Positions 8,078 through 17,956 of a DNA stretch of 64,000 bases are shown piece after piece. A program made the position numbers and the translations under genes. The DNA is from JAGIBJ01 sp032119595 (GTDB taxonomy: Bacteria > Actinomycetota > Thermoleophilia > Solirubrobacterales > Solirubrobacteraceae), in the NCBI GenBank assembly GCA_032119595.1, contig JAUMBQ010000006.1, positions 682,001 through 746,000 of the forward strand, in the 5' to 3' direction. Every line of letters begins with the position of its first letter. The stretch's first letter is position 1. A model generated the notes under the pieces. That model worked only from the letters and a program-made list of their open reading frames with translations. It did not search any database and was not told the origin of the DNA.

Positions 8078-9354
8078 CAGAGCGTCTCCGGTCGTTGCAG
8101 TTCTGCGTCCAGGCGGGCCAGGAATCGGCTGCCGGTGTGGCCGTCGCTCACGCGATGATCGGCCGAGAGGGTCGCGACAACAGTCGGGCGGACGTCGAGC
8201 ATGCCATCGACCGCGACCGGTTGATCGCGGACCGCGCCGAACCCGACGATGGCGACTTGCGGCACGTTGATCACGCCGAACACGCGGTCGGCGCCGCGGT
8301 CGCCCAGGTTGGTCACGGTCAGCGTGGCTCCGGTCATTTCCGAAGACCGCAGCGTGCCCGAGCGGGCTCGCGTGGCGACTTCCAGCAGCCGCGCCATCAC
8401 GTCGGTCGCTGACGCCTGATCGGCGTCGTGCAGCACCGGCGCGACGAGCCCACCGCCACGCACCGCCACCGCCACGCCCAGGTGCACGGCGGTCGCCGGC
8501 TGGAAGGTGTCGTGCTCGTACCTGCCGTTGACCTCGGGTACGGCACGCGCCGCCCGGGCTGAGGCGACGAGCAGGAGTGCCGCTGGGATCAGGCGCTCGG
8601 AGGGCGGGAGGTCGGCGTTGCGCGCGGTCATCCAGGTCATCGCCCGGTGCAGATCGATCGTGCGCTCGAGGTAGTAGTGCGGGATCTCGCGCTTGCTGCG
8701 CGCCATGAGCGCCGCGGTCGCACGGCGCAGCGCCGGCGCTCGGCCTTGGGGCTCCGCCGACGGGGTCGCCGGTGCAGACTCGGCGCCGGACGCAACCTGG
8801 CCTACGGACGCAGGCTGGGCAACGGGCGACGTCTGGGCCGCGACCGGTGGAGCCGACTCGGCGTCTGCCAGCGTGGAGCCAGCGACGGCCTCGACGTCGT
8901 GCAGCGTGATCGCCTCGCCGAGCCCTGTGCCCTGGAGCCCTGCGATCTCGACGTGGAGCTGCTCCGCGGCGCGACGCGCCAGCGGCGAGATTCGCGGGCG
9001 CAGATGGTGTGGAACCTCCGATGGAGGAAGCGGCGTGGCGGCAACCGGGGCCGGCGCGGGAGCCGGCGGAGTTGGTGCCGGAGGTGACGGGGCCGCCGCA
9101 GGCGCGCCCTCGCCGGCTGGTGCGCCGGTGAGCGTCGCGAGGACGGTGCCGACGGCGACCTCGCTCCCGGGCTCCACGAGGAGCTGGTCGATCACGCCGT
9201 CCTCGAAGATCTCGATCTCGATTTCGGCCTTGTCGGTGTCGACGAGCGCGACGATGTCGCCGCGTTTGACGGCCGAGCCGGGCTCGACGAACCACTCCAG
9301 CAGCGTGCCGGCCTCCATGTCGGCGCCGAGCGAGGGCATGCGGAACTCAGACAT
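8077..9354 (-). CDS. Dihydrolipoamide acyltransferase (E2) of a 2-oxoacid or acetoin dehydrogenase complex
   Basis: 425 residues; the ATG at 9354 begins the lipoyl domain (MSEFRMPSLGADME) and overlaps the E1beta stop. A single lipoyl domain has the lipoylated lysine in VDTDKAEIE (K42). An Ala/Pro-rich linker leads to a peripheral-subunit-binding domain (about 120-155, RPRISPLARRAAEQLHVE), then a second linker and the CAT-like catalytic domain (about 210-425). The active-site signature DHRVSDG near the C-terminus gives the catalytic His and Asp. It transfers the acyl group from lipoyl to CoA. No E3 gene is present, so E3 must be shared. Confidence 0.9.
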   Translation of the reverse strand: MSEFRMPSLGADMEAGTLLEWFVEPGSAVKRGDIVALVDTDKAEIEIEIFEDGVIDQLLVEPGSEVAVGTVLATLTGAPAGEGAPAAAPSPPAPTPPAPAPAPVAATPLPPSEVPHHLRPRISPLARRAAEQLHVEIAGLQGTGLGEAITLHDVEAVAGSTLADAESAPPVAAQTSPVAQPASVGQVASGAESAPATPSAEPQGRAPALRRATAALMARSKREIPHYYLERTIDLHRAMTWMTARNADLPPSERLIPAALLLVASARAARAVPEVNGRYEHDTFQPATAVHLGVAVAVRGGGLVAPVLHDADQASATDVMARLLEVATRARSGTLRSSEMTGATLTVTNLGDRGADRVFGVINVPQVAIVGFGAVRDQPVAVDGMLDVRPTVVATLSADHRVSDGHTGSRFLARLDAELQRPETL

Positions 9355-10357
9355 CGCGACCCATCGTGCGCTGCGCCGCGCGGACGATCTGCTCCACGCT
9401 CGGCAGCGCGGCATCCTCGAGATGCTTGGCGTAGGGAATGGGAACTTCGAGGCTGCACACCCGCTCGACGGGCGCGTCGAGGTCGTAGAACGCGTCCTCG
9501 GCGATGCGGGCCGAAATCTCGGCGGCGAAGCTTCCGGTCCGCCACCCCTCGTCGACCACAACAGCGCGATGGCACTTGCGCACGGTCGCCAGGATCGCGT
9601 CGACATCGAGCGGGCGCAGGCACCGGAGGTCAAGCACCTCCGCGCCGATGCCTTCCTCGGCGAGCCGATCTGCTGCGTCCAAGGCCTTGGGCAAACACCC
9701 ACCGAACGTGATGATCGACAGGTCCTCGCCAGGCCGGCGCACAGCCGCGCCGGTAAGGCTGACGGCCGCCGGAGGCTCGGCGACCGGGCCCTTGGCGGTG
9801 TAGAGCGATCCGTGCTCGAAGATCAGCACCGGATTCGGGTCGGCGAGCGCCGGCGCGAGTATCGCCCGCGCGTCCTCGACCGTGCCCGGCGCCAGCACTT
9901 TCAGGCCCGGCACATGCGCGTACCAGCCCTCCAGCGAGTGGGAATGCTGCGCCGCGAGTTGCCGCCCGGCGCCCGTCGTCATGCGAATCACGAGCGGGAT
10001 CGCAAACTGCCCACCGGACATGTGCGACAGCGTGGCCGCCGTGTTGACGATCTGGTCGAGCGCGAGCAGGCTGAAGTTGACCGTCATCACCTCGACGATC
10101 GGCCGCATCCCGCCGAGCGCCGCGCCGATACCGGCGCCGACGAACGCCGACTCCGACAGCGGTGCGTCGCGGATGCGCTCGGGGCCGAACTCGGCGAACA
10201 GATCGCGGCTCACGCCGAAGGAGCCACCGTACGCGCCGACATCCTCGCCCATCAGGAACACGCGCGGGTCGGCCAGCATCGCGTCGCGAATGCCCTGGCG
10301 CAGCGCCTCGCGGTACGTCATCGTCGCGCCCGCAGGCGTGGCTGACACCTCGGTCAT
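9347..10357 (-). CDS. 2-oxoacid/acetoin dehydrogenase E1 component, beta subunit
   Basis: 336 residues. The N-terminal pyrimidine-binding domain has MTYREALRQGIRDAM and FLMGEDVGAYGGSFGVS, with the conserved Glu of GED that activates thiamine diphosphate. The C-terminal transketolase domain includes DLRCLRPLDVDAI and VVVDEGWRTGSFAAEI. It forms an alpha2beta2 E1 with the product of the gene upstream, whose stop overlaps its start (ATGA). Members with this sequence pattern are annotated as pyruvate, branched-chain 2-oxoacid or acetoin dehydrogenase; the sequence alone does not decide. Confidence 0.9.
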   Translation of the reverse strand: MTEVSATPAGATMTYREALRQGIRDAMLADPRVFLMGEDVGAYGGSFGVSRDLFAEFGPERIRDAPLSESAFVGAGIGAALGGMRPIVEVMTVNFSLLALDQIVNTAATLSHMSGGQFAIPLVIRMTTGAGRQLAAQHSHSLEGWYAHVPGLKVLAPGTVEDARAILAPALADPNPVLIFEHGSLYTAKGPVAEPPAAVSLTGAAVRRPGEDLSIITFGGCLPKALDAADRLAEEGIGAEVLDLRCLRPLDVDAILATVRKCHRAVVVDEGWRTGSFAAEISARIAEDAFYDLDAPVERVCSLEVPIPYAKHLEDAALPSVEQIVRAAQRTMGRDV

Positions 10358-11321
10358 GCGGTCTCCTCGGCGTAGACGAAGCGCGTGAGATCTTCGATCG
10401 GTTCGAGCGTGCCGCCCTCGGCCTCGGCGACGGCGTCGTCGATCTCCTCAGCGACCGCACCCTCCGTCGCCTTGAGCGACTCGTCGTCGAGGAAGCCCTG
10501 GTCACGCAGGCGCTGCTCGTAACTGTGCAACGGGTCGCGCTGGCGCCACTCGTTGATCTCCTCCTTGGAGCGGTACAGATCCGGGTCGTACATCGAGTGC
10601 GCCCGGAAGCGATACGTCCTCAGTTCCAGGAAATGCGGGCCGCCGCCGGCACGAATGCCGCGCGCAGCACGCGTGACCGCTGCTTCGACGGCCTCGACGT
10701 CCATGCCATCGACCGGCCACGCCGGCACCTCGTAGGACGCAGCTTTGAGCGCCAGATCAGTTTCCGACTCCGACCGGGCGAGCGCCGTGCCCATCGCGTA
10801 CCGATTGTTTTCGCAGACGAAGAGCACCGGGAGCTTCCAGAGCGCGGCCAGGTTGATCGACTCGTGGAACTCGCCCTCGGCCATCGCCCCCTCGCCGAAG
10901 AAGCAGGCCGTGACCCGCTCGCGACCCTGCATCTTGTCGGCGAGCGCCAGCCCGACCGCCATCGGCAGGCCGGCGGCGACGATGCCGTTCCCGCCGTAGA
11001 AGCGGCGCTCCGCATCCCAGAGGTGCATGGACCCGCCGCGCCCGCGACAGCAGCCCTCGGCATGACCGTACATCTCGGCCATGAGCGTGCCAGCGGGAAT
11101 GCCACGTGCCAAAGCATGCGCGTGATCGCGGTAGGTCGCGACGATCGCGTCGTCGTCGTGCAGCGCCCGGATCGCCCCGGTCGACACGGCCTCCTGCCCG
11201 ATCGAGAGGTGCACGAACCCGCGAATCTTCGTCGCGCTGTAGAGCTCAGCGCACTTCTCCTCGAAGCGCCGCGCGAGCAGCATGCTGCGCAGCCGGGCCA
11301 GCCCCTGGTCGGCCTCGGTGC

Positions 11322-11325
<4 letters not shown>
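10354..11325 (-). CDS. 2-oxoacid/acetoin dehydrogenase E1 component, alpha subunit
   Basis: 323 residues. The thiamine-diphosphate fold shows GRGGSMHLWDAERRFYGG and the cofactor motif beginning GEGAMAEGEFHESINLAAL and ending ENN. The usual GDG is GEG here, as in several AcoA-like proteins. The later FRAHSMYDPDLYRSKEEI region matches the loop near the E1 active site. It decarboxylates a 2-oxoacid, or cleaves acetoin, and passes the acyl group to the lipoyl domain of E2. Start and stop overlap the neighbouring genes by 4 nt, so stoichiometric synthesis by coupling is likely. Confidence 0.9.
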
Positions 11326-13112
<1,787 letters not shown>

Positions 13113-13465
13113 CAGTGGCGGGCCGTTTCTGGGTCGTGGACCGGCGGAGCGCCCCCCTGGCGCTCCGCCGCACGATGTGCCGCCGGACACCGAATCCACG
13201 CGCCCGTCCTGGAGCGCTTGGATTCGGGCCGACGGCACGAGGACCACGTTTCCATCGCTCCGAGCTCGCGACAACGGGAAGAGTCCCCCAGCTGCTGCGT
13301 AGTTCTCCCCGGACCGCCCGGACGGGGCGACGCGCGTGTGCCGAACCGGTCAACCGCATGAAGGGCATGCGTCGAGCAGCTCGGCCGCCTGCATCGCCGT
13401 ATTTGGCCGGTACCCCTACGAATGGTGGATTGCAGACCGCTCAGCCGGTACCGTCGTTCAGGCGA
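13113..13465. other. Structured divergent intergenic region upstream of acsA
   Basis: There is no convincing gene in these 353 bases. A perfect 12-bp stem with a 5-nt loop lies at 13142-13170 (CGGCGGAGCGCC and its complement). A second imperfect stem at about 13192-13225 has GAATCCA/TGGATTC outer arms and GCGC inner arms. Both would lie in the 5' leader of the acsA operon if transcription starts above them. The right part carries the promoter of the plus-strand gene at 13466. Confidence 0.5.
13449..13454 (+). promoter_or_regulatory. -10 element TACCGT
   Basis: TACCGT lies 11 nt before the GTG at 13466 with no Shine-Dalgarno, suggesting an mRNA with only a few untranslated bases. Confidence 0.4.
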
Positions 13466-14386
13466 GTGTCACCCTCCGAACCCCTTGCCGCCCACGGCTG
13501 CCCGCATGACCTCACGGTGGTGGTGACGACCGCGCATCCGGACGCTGCCCTCGACCACCTCATGCGGGTGCTCCTCCCGCAACTCGCCCTCGTCCGCGGG
13601 CAGCTCATCCTGGCCGACGGCAGCGCCGAAGGCGTCCCGACGCCAGCCCACGACGACGTCGTCGTCGACCACCTCCGGCGCCCCGGCCTCGACGTGTTTG
13701 CCCTTCGAGCACTCGCGACCAAGTCCGCCCTCGGCTGGGTCGTCGCGTTCACGGAGGACCACTGTCTCCCGACCGACGACTGGGCGCTGCAGATCCTCCA
13801 GGCCCACCGCGTCCATGGGCAGGCGGCGGCCATCTCCGGCGCCACGCGCAACGGTTCGCCCGACCTCCTGGTCGACCGCGCGAACTTCCTCGTGACGTTC
13901 GCGCCCGTCCTCCCGCCACTGCCGCCCGCCCTCCACGGCCGCGTGCCGCCGCCAAACAACATCTCCATCAAACGCGAGGCATTGGAGGGCTACGAGCTGC
14001 CGCCGGGCTTCCTGGAATTCGAGCTCGTGCCGCACCTCGCGCGGACCGGCCATGTCGGCCTCGCGGATGCCGTCCTCGTGCGCCATGTGCAGTCGCACGG
14101 AGCGTGGCACGCGGTCGCACTGCACTTTCACAATGGCCGGACCACCGCGGGCCTGTTGGGCCGCCGCGGCGGCCCGCGCTCGTTTGCGATCGCCGCCGGG
14201 CGCAGCGTCACGCTCGTGCCACGCCATCTCGCCCAGACCCTGCGCGAAATCTGGCGGCGGCCGCAAGAGCGCCGCTCCGCACTCCCCGCAGTTCCGTGGT
14301 GCGCGGTGCTGCTGACCGCCCACGCCACCGGCCAGCTCGTCGGGCTGGCGCGCGGTCCGGGAAGCAGCCCAAGCGCGCTGGACTGA
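13466..14386 (+). CDS. Glycosyltransferase family 2-like protein
   Basis: 306 residues from a GTG at 13466, chosen from the -10 spacing and the start of similarity. A GT-A-like core begins LTVVVTTAHPDAALDHLMRV and has GQLILADGSAEG. The divalent-metal and acceptor region is VVAFTEDHCLPTDDWAL, where TEDH replaces the usual DxD. NNISIKREALEGYELP is the segment before the catalytic base in many GT2 proteins. The C-terminal hydrophobic segment (WCAVLLTAHATGQLVGLA) may hold it at the membrane. Donor and acceptor cannot be read from sequence. Confidence 0.68.
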   Translation: MSPSEPLAAHGCPHDLTVVVTTAHPDAALDHLMRVLLPQLALVRGQLILADGSAEGVPTPAHDDVVVDHLRRPGLDVFALRALATKSALGWVVAFTEDHCLPTDDWALQILQAHRVHGQAAAISGATRNGSPDLLVDRANFLVTFAPVLPPLPPALHGRVPPPNNISIKREALEGYELPPGFLEFELVPHLARTGHVGLADAVLVRHVQSHGAWHAVALHFHNGRTTAGLLGRRGGPRSFAIAAGRSVTLVPRHLAQTLREIWRRPQERRSALPAVPWCAVLLTAHATGQLVGLARGPGSSPSALD

Positions 14387-14396
14387 GCGCGACCGA

Positions 14397-14413
14397 AGGC
14401 GGGTCGACCGCCT
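14397..14413 (+). terminator. Small hairpin after a glycosyltransferase gene
   Basis: AGGCGG-GTCGA-CCGCCT forms a 6-bp stem 10 bases after the stop at 14386. No T-run follows on the plus strand, so it is only a weak terminator candidate. Confidence 0.3.
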
Positions 14414-14485
14414 AAAACCAGGCCCTCTGCAAATGTGTAGACCGTGGCCCCGATCTGCGACGGTGTCCGCCCTCGGGGGCTCCCG

Positions 14486-14491
14486 TATGAT
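14486..14491 (+). promoter_or_regulatory. -10 element TATGAT, leaderless spacing
   Basis: TATGAT, a near-consensus -10, ends 6 nt before the GTG at 14498 and supports that start over upstream in-frame codons. Confidence 0.55.
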
Positions 14492-14497
14492 CGGCGC

Positions 14498-15484
14498 GTG
14501 GCTTTGCCTCGCGACACCGACGGCCGCATGCAGCGCCTGAGCGACGAGGTGATGGCGCTGCGGCAGGAGCTGGCCGCCATCCGCGATGCCCATGCGTCGC
14601 AGGTCCAGGGCATCCAGGAACTGATGCACGTGATCCGGGATGAGAACGTCGCGCTGGCCCAGGATCTCCACAACCGACAGACCGCCCAGACCCAGGGCGT
14701 GCTCGACGAATTGAACGTCGCCCGCTCGACCCTCATGCTCGCCGTGCGCGCAGCGACCGACGACGAAACGGGAATGCGCAGGCGACTTGCTCAGCTCCGC
14801 GCGAGCCCGGGGTACGAGGCCGCCTACACCGACCCAAATCCCCTGGTCTCGATCGTCATCCCGACCTACGACAACGTCGAAGGTCTGTGCACGCGCGCGA
14901 TCCCCTCGGCGCTGGCTCAGACGTACGAGAACATCGAAGTGATCGTCGTTGGCGACGTGTCGCCAGACGCGACCGGCGAGGGCGTTGCCGCGATCGGCGA
15001 CGATCGGGTGCACTACGAGAACCTCACGCTGCGCGGGCCGTACTCCGATGACCCCAAGACCTTCTGGTTCACCGCCGGCATCTACCCGCTCAATCGGAGC
15101 TTCCAGCTCGCGCGCGGCCAGTGGATCGCCGTCCTGAACGACGACGACGCCTTCCGCCCGTCGTTCGTCGAGCATCTTCTCGCGCACGCCAAGGCCACCC
15201 GCGCCGAAGTGGCTTACGGAAAGCTGCGCCACCACGAGCCCGACAAGGACGCCTGGGACCTCGGGACCTTTCCACCGACGAACCACGCGTTCGGATGGCA
15301 GATGGCCCTGCAGCACGCGGGACTTCGTATCTACGAGTACGAACTCCACGCCCCGGTCTTCGACGAGCCGGGTGACTGGAACCGAGCCCATCGGATGCTC
15401 CGCACGGCCGTGCGATTCTCGATGCTCGACGAGGTCGTTGGCGACTACTGGCCATCGACGCTCTGGAAGGGCCGTCGCACGTGA
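14498..15484 (+). CDS. Glycosyltransferase family 2 with N-terminal coiled coil
   Basis: 328 residues. Residues about 10-95 are a heptad-rich coiled coil (MQRLSDEVMALRQELAAIR onward), which may mediate oligomerisation or docking to another transferase. The GT-A domain starts at VSIVIPTYDNVEG, followed by QTYENIEVIVVGDVS and the metal-binding AVLNDDDAFRPSFV. It is the first of four overlapping genes (14498-17866), followed by an aminotransferase and an acyltransferase, so its sugar may be the N-acylated amino sugar those two make. Confidence 0.83.
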   Translation: MALPRDTDGRMQRLSDEVMALRQELAAIRDAHASQVQGIQELMHVIRDENVALAQDLHNRQTAQTQGVLDELNVARSTLMLAVRAATDDETGMRRRLAQLRASPGYEAAYTDPNPLVSIVIPTYDNVEGLCTRAIPSALAQTYENIEVIVVGDVSPDATGEGVAAIGDDRVHYENLTLRGPYSDDPKTFWFTAGIYPLNRSFQLARGQWIAVLNDDDAFRPSFVEHLLAHAKATRAEVAYGKLRHHEPDKDAWDLGTFPPTNHAFGWQMALQHAGLRIYEYELHAPVFDEPGDWNRAHRMLRTAVRFSMLDEVVGDYWPSTLWKGRRT

Positions 15485-16611
15485 TCCGCTTCCAGCGCCC
15501 TCAGCTGCCGCCAGTCGCTGAGATCGCGGCCTATTACGAGCGAGCGGAGCACGCCCGCTGGTACTCGAATTTCGGGCCCTGCCACGCGCTCCTCGTGGAG
15601 CGGCTGCAGGCGCGGCTCGGCCCGCCGCTGAGCGTCATCCCCGTCGCGAACTGCACGCTGGGCTTGTCGCTGGCGCTGAAGGCCACGGCCCACGGGCAGT
15701 CCGGTGACGAAATCCTGCTGCCGTCGTTCACCTTCGCCGCCACGGCGGCCGCCGTCGAGTGGGCGGGGTTCAAGCCGGTCTTCGTCGACGTCGACCCGGG
15801 CCACTGGTCGCTCGATCCCGCTCGTCTGGCGGACGCTCTCGAGGCGCGCGGAGACCGGGTCGCTGGGATCTTGGCCTGCACGACCTTCGGCGCCCCGCCT
15901 CCGGTAGCGGTATCCGACGCGTGGGAAGCGCTCGCGTCGCAAGCGGGGGTCCCGCTCGTCGTCGACTCCGCAGCGGGGCTCGGTGCGGTCGACGCGCGCG
16001 GTCGCCAGGCCGGACACCTCGGCGACGCCGAGGTGTTCTCACTGCACGCCACGAAGCCTTTTGCGATCGGAGAGGGAGGGATCGTGACCGCCTCCGACCC
16101 GGACGTTGCGGAGCGCATTCGGCGGCTGGCGAACTTCGGGTTCCAGGACGGGGTCGTCGCGGAGGAGGTCGGCATCAACGCCAAGCTCGCAGAGTGGCCG
16201 GCCGCCACCGCGCTGGCCGTGCTCGATGGCTTCGACGACGTCCTGGCGGTCCGCCGCAGCACCGCCGCCTTTGTGGACGAGCAGCTCGCCACGTCGGGGC
16301 TTACCTTCCAGACGCTCGACGCTCAACCGGCTTGGCAGTTCGTTCCAGCGCTCGCGCCCACGTCGGCCTCCCGCGACGATGTGGTCGCCATTGCCGCCGA
16401 GCACGGCGTGGAGGTCCGCACCTACTTCGCGCACCCGCTTCACACGATGCCGCCCTTCGGAGGCGCACCACGCACCGACGACCTCACGGTCACGCTCGAC
16501 CTCGCCAGCCGGGCACTCTCGCTGCCGATGGCGAACGATCTCTCGATCGAGGAACAGGACACCATCATCACGACCGTGCGTCGCGCGCTGACGATGGCGG
16601 TCGCCCGATGA
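15481..16611 (+). CDS. DegT/DnrJ/EryC1-type sugar aminotransferase (PLP-dependent)
   Basis: 376 residues, GTG start overlapping the previous stop (GTGA). The PLP-binding architecture of the DegT family is clear: VANCTLGLSLALKATA (phosphate binding), LPSFTFAATAAAVEWAG, VVDSAAGLGA (Asp to the pyridine nitrogen) and SLHATKPFAIGEGG with the Schiff-base lysine near residue 190. These enzymes aminate a keto-sugar nucleotide, usually 4-keto or 3-keto-6-deoxyhexose. The directly overlapping hexapeptide acyltransferase would then acylate the amine. Confidence 0.88.
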   Translation: MIRFQRPQLPPVAEIAAYYERAEHARWYSNFGPCHALLVERLQARLGPPLSVIPVANCTLGLSLALKATAHGQSGDEILLPSFTFAATAAAVEWAGFKPVFVDVDPGHWSLDPARLADALEARGDRVAGILACTTFGAPPPVAVSDAWEALASQAGVPLVVDSAAGLGAVDARGRQAGHLGDAEVFSLHATKPFAIGEGGIVTASDPDVAERIRRLANFGFQDGVVAEEVGINAKLAEWPAATALAVLDGFDDVLAVRRSTAAFVDEQLATSGLTFQTLDAQPAWQFVPALAPTSASRDDVVAIAAEHGVEVRTYFAHPLHTMPPFGGAPRTDDLTVTLDLASRALSLPMANDLSIEEQDTIITTVRRALTMAVAR

Positions 16612-17165
16612 GTGAGTTCTCCGGCGAGCGCTTCGGCTTCGCGTCGTGCGGTGAGGACGTGACGATCTTCGGACTGACCAAGATTCTCGGGGCGGAAGCC
16701 ATGCACGTCGGCGATCACGTGAAGATTGACGACTACGTCCTGATCGACGGCCGCGCCGGCATGACGATCGGGTCATACGTGCACATCTCGGCGTTCACCT
16801 CGATCATCGGCCAGGGCGTAACGATCCTCGGCGACTTCGCCAGCATCTCAGCCGGCTGCCGGCTGATCACCGGGACGGACGCCTTCGACGGGTCCGCCCT
16901 CATCGGAGCCGTGGTTCCCGACGACCTTCGCAACGTGCACCGCGGCCGGATCGAAATGGGTCGCCACTCCGCGATCGCGAGCGGCGTGATCGTGCACCCG
17001 GACGTCGAGATTCCCGAGGGCTGCGTTGTTGGCTCCGGCTCGGTGGTCACGAAGAGCTTGCCGCCCTGGACCATCTGCATGGGGACGCCCGCGAGGCCGG
17101 TGCGCGAACGCCCGCGCGAGACCATTGACAAACTGGAAGCCGAACTGCGCCGGCGGTCGCGTTGA
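16608..17165 (+). CDS. Hexapeptide-repeat sugar O/N-acyltransferase
   Basis: 185 residues. Left-handed beta-helix repeats are visible (VGDHVKIDDYVLIDG, IGSYVHISAFTSIIG, ILGDFASISAGC, IEMGRHSAIASGVIVHPDVEIPEGCVVGSGSVV), followed by TKSLPPWTICMGTPARPV, the standard end of galactoside-acetyltransferase-like proteins. The start ATG overlaps the aminotransferase stop (ATGA). It probably acetylates the amino sugar made by the DegT enzyme, as in the FdtB-FdtC or VioA-VioB type pairs. The acyl donor could be acetyl-CoA or another acyl-CoA. Confidence 0.85.
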   Translation: MSEFSGERFGFASCGEDVTIFGLTKILGAEAMHVGDHVKIDDYVLIDGRAGMTIGSYVHISAFTSIIGQGVTILGDFASISAGCRLITGTDAFDGSALIGAVVPDDLRNVHRGRIEMGRHSAIASGVIVHPDVEIPEGCVVGSGSVVTKSLPPWTICMGTPARPVRERPRETIDKLEAELRRRSR

Positions 17166-17866
17166 GCCAGGAAGAGTTCGTGCGGGCGTACGACGCGCCG
17201 GTCGCCGATCCGCTGGCTGAGCGCCCCGTCCTTCGGTGGTCGCCCCGAGGCGTAGGCCGCGCGCGGACGACGGCCGGGCGCATACGGCGACGCGTCAGAG
17301 GACAGCGCCTCGCCTACCTGGACAGCCACTTCCCGTGGGAGCGCAGCGGCTTCCGCTATGCGGACGCGCACGCGTTGCTTTACCCGGGCGGTGGGCTCCT
17401 CAACAGCAACGAATCACTCGATCGCGTCGGCCGGCTCGTTGACGCCGCCGATCAGGTCTTTTCGTACGTTCCTCAAGCGCTTCACCGCTTTCCACAGATC
17501 ACGCCGATCGACGTTGCGATCATCGACACCGGCTTCTATGTGGAGACACCGATCGACTTGCACGCTGACCCGGTACGGCTGCTGTTCGCGGCCGACGCCA
17601 AACCGCGCAAGGGGCTCGATGTCGCGCTCGCTGCGCAGCGTCTCGTCGACACGTCGCACCGGGTGCACCTCGTCGTCGCGGGTCCGAACGAGCCGTCCGC
17701 TCGGGATGCGGGGCGCTCAGCCGAGTTCGTCGGATGGCAATCTCGCGACGAACTTCGAACGCTCCACGCGAGGACGTCGATCTTTGCGAGCGGATCCGCC
17801 CGCGTGCGCGAGCGCCTCGACGTGCGCGCCGGCGCGCTGCGCCGGCTGGCGCTGATGGGGCTGTGA
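17162..17866 (+). CDS. Glycosyltransferase family 4-like protein, apparently short at the C-terminus
   Basis: 234 residues, TTG start overlapping the acyltransferase stop (TTGA). The start of the GT4 C-terminal Rossmann domain is visible: VRLLFAADAKPRKGLDVALAA, VHLVVAGPNE, and FVGWQSRDELRTLHARTSIFA. The EX7E catalytic region and the last helices expected in this family are missing. The residues after TSIFA become Arg-rich and do not resemble the family in any frame I tried. The gene may be truncated or frameshifted near 17790, or it may encode a minimal, possibly inactive, transferase. Confidence 0.6.
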   Translation: MSQEEFVRAYDAPVADPLAERPVLRWSPRGVGRARTTAGRIRRRVRGQRLAYLDSHFPWERSGFRYADAHALLYPGGGLLNSNESLDRVGRLVDAADQVFSYVPQALHRFPQITPIDVAIIDTGFYVETPIDLHADPVRLLFAADAKPRKGLDVALAAQRLVDTSHRVHLVVAGPNEPSARDAGRSAEFVGWQSRDELRTLHARTSIFASGSARVRERLDVRAGALRRLALMGL

Positions 17867-17943
17867 TGTGGCGGCGCGTATCACCAGCGATCACCCGACC
17901 GCTGACCGTCGACCCTCGACCGCTTGCGCTGCGCCGCCGCCGT

Positions 17944-17949
17944 TAGGGT
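17944..17949 (+). promoter_or_regulatory. -10 element TAGGGT, leaderless spacing
   Basis: TAGGGT ends 7 nt before the GTG at 17957; the downstream mRNA should begin at the start codon. Confidence 0.5.
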
Positions 17950-17956
17950 GCCCCGA

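Noticed and set aside
13469..15391. 640-codon open frame on the minus strand
   Set aside because: It is antisense to two glycosyltransferase genes that have clear motifs and starts. Long antisense frames are expected in GC-rich DNA, and the product is low-complexity Arg/Gly/Val.
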